Shown here one piece after another: positions 57,406-64,000 of a stretch of DNA of 64,000 bases. The stretch comes from Xenorhabdus yunnanensis. Lineage in GTDB: Bacteria > Pseudomonadota > Gammaproteobacteria > Enterobacterales > Enterobacteriaceae. The DNA lies in assembly GCF_028598805.1 (NCBI RefSeq), contig NZ_JAQRFI010000009.1, positions 47,343-111,342 of the forward strand, written 5' to 3'. The notes below the pieces were generated by a model that saw only the letters and a program-made list of their open reading frames with translations, had not been told where the DNA came from and ran no database searches. Every line of letters starts with the position of its first letter. The stretch's first letter is position 1. The position numbers and the translations under genes were made by a program.

Positions 57406-58422
57406 TTACTTTTTTTGACCCCCAACGACAGGCACAACATTCACTTTTCGATCGTACCTTGCCGTTTGAGTGATGTTTTTATGTCCAGTGATTTGTTGTT
57501 TTTCCGACAACGAGCCTTCGAGGTCAGATACCCCTTTTGCCTTCAGATCATGGAATGTGAAGTTAAAGTCCAATTCTGAAAACGTTTCTTTCGCGATGTT
57601 TCTTGCTTTCTTCCAGCGGCTGTTAAAACCATCACGCGTATATTTTGAGCCTTTGCGCTGGTGGAGTACATAGATGCTGCTAACCCCATTATCTAATGGT
57701 AACATTTTGCTCATCGCGACGACATTGTCTAACCGTTCTGTCCATGCTTTGATTTGGGCAACACCCGTTTTACCCTGGCGAATGAAGATGCCTTCTTCTT
57801 GTACCTGCGCATAGGTCAGCGACAGTACGTCAGCCTGTCGGGTGCAACACAGATACGCCAGCTCCATCGCCACTTTAACTATAGGCGGTGCTATGGAGTA
57901 GAGCGCATTGTACTCTTCATCGGTGATATATCTATCCCGCGGTATTTCTTTAAACTGGCGTACCCCTTTGCACGGGTTGCTGCTCACAATGCCGCGTTCA
58001 TACCCCCAACTAAATACACGGGACAAGAAATTTTTCTCTCTGTTGGCCTGTGTCTTGGCTTTCAATCCGCGCTTATCCATGTATTTACGAATATGTTTCG
58101 GTTGAATGTTATCCGGTAGCATATTCCCAAATACAGGCAATAATTTGCCCGCATACTTCCGGTAATCTTTTTGGGTTTCTTTCGCCAGGGCTGAAAAATC
58201 GGCAGAGAACAGAAACGCATTCACCAGACCGTTCAGCGTCTCTTCATTTTTCTGTTCAGCGAGCATTTTTTCATACGCTACCCACACCTCTGCCTGTGTT
58301 GCGGAAAAATCACATAGCCGGATTGTCCGGCTGTCATAGGTCTGAAACTCAAACGCTGATCGTCCCCGTCGAACGCGCGGCGGCATCCAGTTATCTGCGG
58401 GATTTTTACGTTTTCTACCCAT
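57406..58422 (-). CDS. Prophage tyrosine recombinase (integrase)
   Basis: 338 aa. N-terminal SAM-like core-binding domain (TLNGLVNAFLFSADFSALAK) and C-terminal catalytic domain: Arg in CCTRQADVLSL, Lys in RQGKTG, His in FTFHDLKAKGVSD, His in ITGHKNITQTARY with the nucleophilic Tyr. The usual second Arg (HxxR) is Lys here (HDLK). Lies 132 bp from the tRNA-Leu 3' end and reads toward it. Start ATG 58422 overlaps the upstream DUF4224 gene by 8 bp. Confidence 0.93.
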   Translation of the reverse strand: MGRKRKNPADNWMPPRVRRGRSAFEFQTYDSRTIRLCDFSATQAEVWVAYEKMLAEQKNEETLNGLVNAFLFSADFSALAKETQKDYRKYAGKLLPVFGNMLPDNIQPKHIRKYMDKRGLKAKTQANREKNFLSRVFSWGYERGIVSSNPCKGVRQFKEIPRDRYITDEEYNALYSIAPPIVKVAMELAYLCCTRQADVLSLTYAQVQEEGIFIRQGKTGVAQIKAWTERLDNVVAMSKMLPLDNGVSSIYVLHQRKGSKYTRDGFNSRWKKARNIAKETFSELDFNFTFHDLKAKGVSDLEGSLSEKQQITGHKNITQTARYDRKVNVVPVVGGQKK

Positions 58423-58645
58423 CTAGCGCTCCGAAGTTAGGTTCTTGAGGGGCAGGAGCATAGTTTCTAATCCGTTGTGACATCGGGTTATTAAAATGCT
58501 CCCATGTGGTTCGGGGTTTCCCGTCCCGGCGGACAATAAAAAATATGCCGGCTTCTTTTAGTGCTGCACACTGCTTAGACGGGATTTGGTAGCCAGTGAT
58601 TTCGGCCATATCTGCATCGCTAATGATGCCTGTTTTCACATCCAT
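58415..58645 (-). CDS. DUF4224-family phage protein
   Basis: 76 aa. The N-terminal half MAEITGYQIPSKQCAALKEAG followed by FFIVRRDGKPRTTW is the DUF4224 signature. Such genes usually sit directly upstream of integrase genes and may act in excision or regulation; this is by position, not shown. ATG 58645 has GAGGT 5 bases upstream; coupled to the integrase gene. Confidence 0.85.
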   Translation of the reverse strand: MDVKTGIISDADMAEITGYQIPSKQCAALKEAGIFFIVRRDGKPRTTWEHFNNPMSQRIRNYAPAPQEPNFGALDG

Positions 58646-58684
58646 ATTGACCTCGATTATCTATTAACCGTTCGGATTGAACAT

Positions 58685-58703
58685 CACCGTTATATAAACG
58701 GTG
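58685..58703. repeat. 7-bp inverted repeat before the DUF4224 gene
   Basis: CACCGTT-ATATA-AACGGTG, perfect, 40-58 bp upstream of the DUF4224 start and 34 bp past the helicase stop. No T-tract follows, so an operator is as likely as a terminator. Confidence 0.5.
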
Positions 58704-58736
58704 TTGCAGAAATTTTGTTGCGGAATGTTACTATAA

Positions 58737-60119
58737 TTACTGTTTCTTCATAGCCTCTAATAAAATATCCTGTACTTCCCGCTTAGAATTACGCCGTTCC
58801 ATTACCAATTCATCCATCGTGCCGTGAGCAATAATGTGATGAACAAACACAGGGCGGTTGTGTCCGGCTTGTATCTGTCGGGTAGGGCCGATACGTTCAA
58901 TGATTTGCTGGTACTGCTCTAAGTCCCACCAGTGAGAGAAAAATACCAGAATGTTGCCGCCGTCTTGCAGGTTTAACCCGTGTCCGGCGCTGGCAGGATG
59001 GGCGAACATGACGGGGATCTTTCCGCTGTTCCAGTCGCGCAGAGTTTGTGGGTTATCGTCTAAGTGCTTCCCTTTCGGAAATGCTTTTAACAGCCGCGCT
59101 AAATCGTGTTTCCAATGATAGGCAACGAGTACCGGCATTCCGGCAGATTCATAGATGATGCTGTCCAATGCCTGTAACTTACTGTCGTGCAGTTCCTGCC
59201 ACGTGCCGTTCTCGTCGGTATAGATAGCACCGCTGGCGATTTGCAGACATTTAACGGTCTTGGCCGCTGCGTTCGGGGCTTCAATGCCGACGCCTTCCAG
59301 CTCCAAGAACATTTCTTTTTCCATCGCCTTATACTGCTGATGGACTTTGGACGGCAGATCGATACGAATAACGTTGTGAATGGGTTCTTCAATATCGAAC
59401 CAGTCCGCCGCATCGAGTGAGATAGTCACATCGTTAAGTGCGGCTTGTATTTGCTCTTGGGCGAAGTCCTTCGGTTTCAAATCGGGCCAGTGTTGCCCCG
59501 GTCGTTGGAAATTGTTAAACCAGCGCGAAGTAAAGGCACTGTATGTCCGGCCTAGACGTTCACCCTGATCGACGAACCACGCTTGCCCCCATAAATCCAG
59601 TAATCCGTTAGGGGCAGGCGTGCCGGTTAAGTTGACCCAGCGGTGTATGTGCTTGTGAGCAACCTTGGCTAATGCCGCTGCGCGCTTACCGCCCTTGCGT
59701 AACCTGAACGATTTGAGCCGTGTGCTCTCATCGGCAATGACGGTGGCGAACGGCCATTTATCCCCTAACGTTTCCACCAGCCAGACGAGGTTATCGTAGT
59801 TGGTGGTAAAGACACTGGCGTTAGTATTTTTAAGCGCTTCCATGCGCTCTTTGGCTGAACCGACAATCGGTTGTACTTCGATATTATTTAAGTGACTCCA
59901 CTTCTCCGCCTCATCCGGCCACGTTGACCGAGCAACGCGTAATGGCGCTAATACCAGTGTCGGTTGGGTTTCCATCCCCACCAGGTATAAATCTTCCATT
60001 GTGGTTAATGTTGCTACCGTTTTACCCATGCCCATACCCGCCCAAATATTTGAGCGGGGGATATCGAGCTGGTGGTTGATAATGAGGTTTTGATAGGGGC
60101 GGGGTGTGAATGGCTTCAT
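58737..60119 (-). CDS. Phage SNF2-type DNA helicase
   Basis: 460 aa SF2 helicase. Walker A GMGMGKT at ~28-34, motif II VIADESTRLKS, motif III LTGTPAPNGLLDLWG, and C-terminal motifs SAGHGLNLQDGG and QQIIERIGPTRQ. Probably unwinds DNA for phage replication with the nearby polymerase. First 10 residues (MKPFTPRPYQ) are the Q-motif. Confidence 0.93.
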   Translation of the reverse strand: MKPFTPRPYQNLIINHQLDIPRSNIWAGMGMGKTVATLTTMEDLYLVGMETQPTLVLAPLRVARSTWPDEAEKWSHLNNIEVQPIVGSAKERMEALKNTNASVFTTNYDNLVWLVETLGDKWPFATVIADESTRLKSFRLRKGGKRAAALAKVAHKHIHRWVNLTGTPAPNGLLDLWGQAWFVDQGERLGRTYSAFTSRWFNNFQRPGQHWPDLKPKDFAQEQIQAALNDVTISLDAADWFDIEEPIHNVIRIDLPSKVHQQYKAMEKEMFLELEGVGIEAPNAAAKTVKCLQIASGAIYTDENGTWQELHDSKLQALDSIIYESAGMPVLVAYHWKHDLARLLKAFPKGKHLDDNPQTLRDWNSGKIPVMFAHPASAGHGLNLQDGGNILVFFSHWWDLEQYQQIIERIGPTRQIQAGHNRPVFVHHIIAHGTMDELVMERRNSKREVQDILLEAMKKQ

Positions 60120-60128
60120 ACTTTGCCC

Positions 60129-60308
60129 TTAACTTGCACGTGCATTAATATTACCGGCGCTCGTTTCTTTGAGTGTTATTACCATTCCGTCTGTCTGAAC
60201 GAAATAGAGATCGTTTTTGGTTTTATCAGTCTTTTCTATAAAACCTTTTACTACATCCAAAATAACACTAATATTGGCATCATTAGACGCTTCAATTTGA
60301 ATTTTCAT
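60129..60308 (-). CDS. Small phage protein, 59 aa
   Basis: Open frame from ATG 60308 to TAA 60129, below usual ORF size cut-offs. It starts MKIQIEASNDANISVIL, which is a credible beta-helix-beta protein, and overlaps the preceding gene by 4 bp (ATGA) as the other genes of this operon do. 9 bp before the helicase start. No family recognised. Confidence 0.65.
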   Translation of the reverse strand: MKIQIEASNDANISVILDVVKGFIEKTDKTKNDLYFVQTDGMVITLKETSAGNINARAS

Positions 60309-60580
60309 TTCGGTTCTCGTATTTTATAAATGGAGTTTTGGGTTTTTATATACCCATCGGCTTTATAGGTTTCGGTATTTATCACTAGCGATGTAATTAT
60401 TTCATCGCCATCGTTAAAACGTTTTTTACTATCGTTAAATATTTTTCCAAATGCGACCGCTTTACCATCCGCACTCTGCGCGAAATCGGTTAATTCTATT
60501 TCTGCGGTATAAGCGATATGTCGTGGTGAGATTTTATTAATGTATGCAGCGAATGATGATTCTTCATTAAATTCGTTCAT
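60305..60580 (-). CDS. Phage hypothetical protein, 91 aa
   Basis: Starts MNEFNEESSFAAYINKISPR; compact, acidic, no transmembrane segment. Central YTAEIELTDFAQSADGK and a C-terminal IKTQNSIYKIREPK. Function unknown. Part of the leftward replication operon. Confidence 0.75.
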   Translation of the reverse strand: MNEFNEESSFAAYINKISPRHIAYTAEIELTDFAQSADGKAVAFGKIFNDSKKRFNDGDEIITSLVINTETYKADGYIKTQNSIYKIREPK

Positions 60581-60603
60581 TTTGATTTCCTCTAATTAAC
60601 ATT

Positions 60604-60927
60604 TTAACTACGGATTTTAAATACACGTTTATTAATTAATTTATATTTTGGTTCTTTATCAAACCACGTTAAAAATAACAGACAACACGTTGCGTGAGAC
60701 AAATGTGATAATCCGCTCTCGGAATCTACTTTCTCGCCTGATCGATACGCCAATAAATGCCTCATGGCTGCATCAAAATATCGTGTTTCAGCGTCAGGAA
60801 CATTTTTCCAATTATCGGGTGCATATTTTTGTGCACCAAATTCGAGAACATTAATTATTTCTAACAACGGGTCTAGTGGTAGTAAACTGAATCGGGGCTT
60901 ATTACCGTCGAGCTTAACACTAGTCAT
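60604..60927 (-). CDS. dATP/dGTP diphosphohydrolase-like protein (DUF5664)
   Basis: 107 aa. KPRFSLLPLDPLLEIINVLE, FGAQKYAPDNW, YFDAAMRHLLAYRSGEKVD and LSHLSHATCCLLFL follow the phage DUF5664/MazG-like nucleotide-hydrolase pattern, with the helical His/Glu residues kept. Could cleanse host nucleotides during phage replication; inferred. Overlaps the VRR-NUC gene by 4 bp. Confidence 0.8.
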   Translation of the reverse strand: MTSVKLDGNKPRFSLLPLDPLLEIINVLEFGAQKYAPDNWKNVPDAETRYFDAAMRHLLAYRSGEKVDSESGLSHLSHATCCLLFLTWFDKEPKYKLINKRVFKIRS

Positions 60928-61190
60928 AATATTCCCTCCACATCTTTACTATCCAAAACCACAACTGAACAGCCTAATGCCCTAAGCCGTTCGTGTTCCC
61001 GTAATTGCTCAGGGCGGGGTTTTTCGCCGGGTGCTTTGCATTCGACAAAAATTACTCGCCCACCGGGTAAAATACAAATTCGGTCAGGGATAGAACGGCG
61101 ACCGGGCGAAACGAATTTATAGGCAATACCTCCGGCTTTTTTCACTTCATTAACTAAATGTCTTTCTATTACATCCTCTCTTGTTTTCAT
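60924..61190 (-). CDS. Phage VRR-NUC domain nuclease
   Basis: 88 aa stand-alone VRR-NUC domain: REDVIERHLVNEVKKAGG, GRRSIPDRICIL (catalytic Asp) and VIFVECKAPGEKP (catalytic Glu-x-Lys). Members are structure-specific nucleases, often phage resolvases or repair nucleases. Its 5' end overlaps the upstream ANR gene by 41 bp. Confidence 0.92.
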   Translation of the reverse strand: MKTREDVIERHLVNEVKKAGGIAYKFVSPGRRSIPDRICILPGGRVIFVECKAPGEKPRPEQLREHERLRALGCSVVVLDSKDVEGIL

Positions 61191-61389
61191 TTAATTTATC
61201 CCTGTGGTATTGTTTCAAACAAAAATCAGAACGAATTTCCGCCCACGCAATATTTAAGGTATTTCGGGAATGGCGGGCGGCTTTATTCCACACTTTCGAT
61301 GCCCGTAAATAATCGCCTTCGCGTTCGATTTGCGCAGCCTCTCGCGCAGACCGAAAATATAACGGGCTGTCTCGGTATTTATATGCCAT
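61150..61389 (-). CDS. ANR-family small regulator-like protein
   Basis: 79 aa. SAREAAQIEREGDYLRASKVWNKAAR followed by NIAWAEIRSDFCLKQ is the ANR (AggR-activated regulator) family pattern. Known members antagonise AraC-type virulence activators by binding them. In phages they are common but untested. Ends inside the VRR-NUC gene. Confidence 0.8.
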   Translation of the reverse strand: MAYKYRDSPLYFRSAREAAQIEREGDYLRASKVWNKAARHSRNTLNIAWAEIRSDFCLKQYHRDKLNENKRGCNRKTFS

Positions 61390-61403
61390 AGGGCGAGCCT
61401 TAT

Positions 61404-63464
61404 TTAATCCTTTCTATATCGGTATGCTTCAAACCCGCCAGCACTCAGAGGTAAATCCGGTGCCCAATCGGGATTTGTCGCTAACAATGAACTAAGATGT
61501 TCGTGAGAGTAATCGGGAGTATCGGGTGCCTCAGTCAAAACCTCGTCGTGCACGGTCAGTACAATGTCATAGCCTGCGGCCTCTATGCGTGGCATGTTGC
61601 CCGCCAGCACATCACGCGCGGCGGCCTGAGTGACGTTTTCGACCAGCTTTCCACCGTAGGTTTTGAGCCGTTGCCATTTGCGGCTGTACGGGTTGGTGCC
61701 CATGTAACTGATTTGCCCGTTGTCGAGACGGGGTGAGGGATAGCACACCGCACGGCCGGACGGTAAGACCACACGAAGCCACGCCCCATCACGGCGGACA
61801 CGTAACTTACGGCAGGGGATAGTGACACTGGGTGAACTGATCGCCCGTTTTACTGCTTCTTCCAGTTCATACCAGAACGGCACCGTTGCGATGTGGGCAT
61901 TGCGCCACATGCGCTTGAGTGAGTCGCAGGTAATAAAGACACGTTCGCTCAGGCCGTAGGTCTGGTTCTGTTCGACTGATTTCTTGTACCAACTCATTGC
62001 ATCCCGCTGAATTTTTACCGGGATATTCGGCAGTGCGGCAGTGGCCAGTTCTTCTAGGTCTAAAGCATACGTGAGGGCGAATGTGACAAACGCCGCGGTC
62101 CCGCCGGCATACCCTAGTCCCAACTCCATCACTTTACCTATCTGGCGCTGGTCTTTTGTGACATCATCCGGTTCAATGTTGAATGCACGGGCATAAGCCA
62201 GTTTGTAGAGGTCTGCGCCTGTGCCATTGTCATTATCCCGAAATGCCTGTAACTTCCATTCCTCACCCGCCAGCCATGCGAGCATGCGCCCCTCGATATT
62301 GGACAGGTCGCTAATAACTAGTTTTTTACCGTTCGGTGCAATGATAACGCCACGTATTGCTGAGCTGGTCAGTTCCATGACGTTATCGAACAGCAGATCG
62401 GCGCAGTCAGATTTTAGTGCCTCGATGCCAATATCAATAATGTTCTGCTTCAGTGTAGGTCTTGGTAAATTTTGCGGCTGGAATAGGCGACCTGCCCAAC
62501 GTCCGGTGCGTGATGCACCGCAAAATTGCAAAGTGCCACGTAATCGGTTATCGGCGCTAATCCCGTTCATCAATGCCTTGTACTTACTGGTGCTGGTGGT
62601 ACTGGCTTGCAAACGAATAGATAACAGTTCACGCAAGGCTAATGGGATATCGGGATCGGCAACCCGACGTTCCAATGTGCTTTTTTGCATATCGGGCAAT
62701 TCAACCCCGAACGCCGTTGTGATATGTCTTAACATGGCATCACGTTGAGTCGCTGCCTGTACGTCACCCTCGGTCATTTCCTGTGTGCGTTTTGCCAGCC
62801 GCTTTTGTTCTTGATCTACCGCATCAATCGCGGATCTGGCTAACTCAATGTCCATGCGCACACCACGATCATTAATTTGTTGGTCACGGTGCCAGAGGGC
62901 TAACTCAACACCCTGATAGTTCCACTTGGGCAGGCGCTTATGTACCTCGCGCATGGCTTCAATATCCAGCCCCGCGTAAGACACAAACCGTCGCCATTCT
63001 TCGGGGTGGGTCTTGCGGGTCGCACGGCGAATGGCGACGTTTTTCGGGCGAGGCTTGCAGAATAATTGGATTAACGCTTTACCCTTTTTGTCTTTCGCTT
63101 TATCTGACGGAATACCCAGCACCTCACACAGTGCACCTAATGCGCCGGGTAAACCGTGTGCCAATGCCTGCACCATCGTGTCTTGCCAGCGGGTAATTTC
63201 CAGATGTAAATGCGGCATGTCATGCCGCAGGATGGTACGGTCAAAGTGGCTGTTATGGGCGAATAAAATAACGGTCGGATCGAGTAACGTTTTACGTAAT
63301 TCGACTGGCATGGGAACACCGCTTGTGACATCCCATACCTGAACAGGATTATTGTTGACCGCCCATGCAAATAGCATAATTTCCGCGTGTTCAGCGTAGG
63401 CGTGAGTACCATTTTTAATCAGTATGTCACTGTAGGTTTCGAGGTCGAGCCACAATTTATCCAT
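61404..63464 (-). CDS. Phage family A DNA polymerase
   Basis: 686 aa polymerase with 3'-5' exonuclease. Exonuclease: [10 protein letters not shown] (DxE), [12 protein letters not shown] and YAGLDIEAM. Polymerase motif [15 protein letters not shown], motif [19 protein letters not shown], motif [11 protein letters not shown]. All catalytic carboxylates present. Replicates the phage genome; 14 bp before the ANR gene and overlapping the preceding gene by 8 bp. Confidence 0.96.
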   Translation of the reverse strand: MDKLWLDLETYSDILIKNGTHAYAEHAEIMLFAWAVNNNPVQVWDVTSGVPMPVELRKTLLDPTVILFAHNSHFDRTILRHDMPHLHLEITRWQDTMVQALAHGLPGALGALCEVLGIPSDKAKDKKGKALIQLFCKPRPKNVAIRRATRKTHPEEWRRFVSYAGLDIEAMREVHKRLPKWNYQGVELALWHRDQQINDRGVRMDIELARSAIDAVDQEQKRLAKRTQEMTEGDVQAATQRDAMLRHITTAFGVELPDMQKSTLERRVADPDIPLALRELLSIRLQASTTSTSKYKALMNGISADNRLRGTLQFCGASRTGRWAGRLFQPQNLPRPTLKQNIIDIGIEALKSDCADLLFDNVMELTSSAIRGVIIAPNGKKLVISDLSNIEGRMLAWLAGEEWKLQAFRDNDNGTGADLYKLAYARAFNIEPDDVTKDQRQIGKVMELGLGYAGGTAAFVTFALTYALDLEELATAALPNIPVKIQRDAMSWYKKSVEQNQTYGLSERVFITCDSLKRMWRNAHIATVPFWYELEEAVKRAISSPSVTIPCRKLRVRRDGAWLRVVLPSGRAVCYPSPRLDNGQISYMGTNPYSRKWQRLKTYGGKLVENVTQAAARDVLAGNMPRIEAAGYDIVLTVHDEVLTEAPDTPDYSHEHLSSLLATNPDWAPDLPLSAGGFEAYRYRKD

Positions 63465-64000
63465 TGTCCGCCTCAGTGGGTAGCCCTATTAATGCGTTTA
63501 AGGCTTCACGGCGAACGGCAGGAACCGGAGCAGCTTTCACCGTGTCTTTAGGCAATAACTCAGCGGCTTCCGGCCATTCTGCTAATAGGCGTTTCACCGA
63601 GCGGACTTTTAATAATGCAGATTCTACATTATTGGTGATATCTTCCCGCTGGTTATTTAATTCTTCGTGACGTTTTTCCAGTTCATAGAATTCATTAACC
63701 AGCGGGTTATCGGCTAATAATGTGGTCATTCTGGGTGTTATTTTATATATGTATTCCCGTTTGTCATAATACCGTTCGCGTGCCCCGTTGAAATACGCAA
63801 CAACACGACTACCTGCTAAATTAATTTCTATAAAACTGTATTCACGAACTGGGAATTCGTCTAATCGCATAGACTCAGGTATTTTATTCGCCAGTGTTTT
63901 TATTTCTGAAATAATATCGTTTATCCCCGAATCCATATTTTCGCCGCCGATGGCTTCTATTCTTACTTTTTCAGCCCAATCCGCACGGTCTTTATAAAGT
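63457..64000 (-). CDS. Nmad5-like phage protein (partial, start beyond the right edge)
   Basis: At least 181 codons. The visible N-terminal part reads [20 protein letters not shown] and the C-terminal part [18 protein letters not shown], which I recognise as the Nmad5 (nucleotide modification associated domain 5) pattern. An internal ATG at 63936 would give 159 aa but lies inside the conserved sequence, so the true start is outside the window. Possible role in modified phage DNA or nucleotide handling; unproven for the family. Confidence 0.7.
   Translation of the reverse strand, partial: LYKDRADWAEKVRIEAIGGENMDSGINDIISEIKTLANKIPESMRLDEFPVREYSFIEINLAGSRVVAYFNGARERYYDKREYIYKITPRMTTLLADNPLVNEFYELEKRHEELNNQREDITNNVESALLKVRSVKRLLAEWPEAAELLPKDTVKAAPVPAVRREALNALIGLPTEADNG

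Overview
The window looks like a chromosomal stretch of a gamma-proteobacterium of the Morganellaceae, most likely Xenorhabdus (Photorhabdus is the alternative). The reasons are a moderately AT-rich enterobacterial backbone (fli operons, putA/putP, cycA, uvrY-uvrC-pgsA and the Gly-Cys-Leu tRNA trio in the E. coli order), with a giant NRPS gene, an unusual fatty-acid-like cluster and a prophage between these blocks. The genus call is inference from gene content.

Layout. (1) 1-8942, minus: the first ~2,980 codons of a non-ribosomal peptide synthetase, C-A-T-[E/C]-A-T-C-A..., running off the left edge. (2) 9857-19202, plus, divergent from the NRPS: eight tightly packed genes for a carrier protein, two intact and two degenerate ketosynthases, a class III aminotransferase fused to an acyl-ACP-reductase-like domain, and two short-chain dehydrogenases. 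They read as a pathway that builds a chain on an ACP, reduces it to an aldehyde and aminates it, possibly linked to the NRPS. (3) 19382-38123: flagellar genes fliRQPONMLKJIHGF (minus), fliE (plus), fliTSD (minus), fliC and fliAZ (plus), with clear sigma-28 promoters before fliC and fliD. An AT-rich GH113-like TIM-barrel gene of unknown role sits between fliE and fliT. (4) 38373-44345: divergent putA and putP with four GTTGCA-type PutA operator half-sites between them.

(5) 44527-53393: mixed small genes: a DUF2867 protein, CycA permease, a SnoaL-like protein, a GNAT acetyltransferase, a LysR/DMT exporter pair, a small membrane protein and a GFA-family protein. Among them is the most unusual item: a TetR regulator translationally coupled to one polypeptide that joins a BpsA-type branched-chain polyamine synthase to a complete pyruvoyl AdoMet decarboxylase. 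(6) 53761-57273: uvrY, uvrC, pgsA, then tRNA-Gly(GCC), tRNA-Cys(GCA) and tRNA-Leu(UAA) behind a strong promoter. (7) 57406-64000: the left end of a prophage next to the tRNA-Leu gene: integrase, DUF4224 protein, SNF2-type helicase, small proteins, VRR-NUC nuclease, ANR-family protein, family A DNA polymerase and an Nmad5-like protein that leaves the window.

Short in-frame or gene-end tandem duplications (12-30 bp) recur in the biosynthetic and flagellar regions. No CRISPR array, insertion sequence or rRNA gene was seen. The strongest candidates for undescribed biology are the BpsA-AdoMetDC fusion and the ACP/KS/aminotransferase-reductase cluster.
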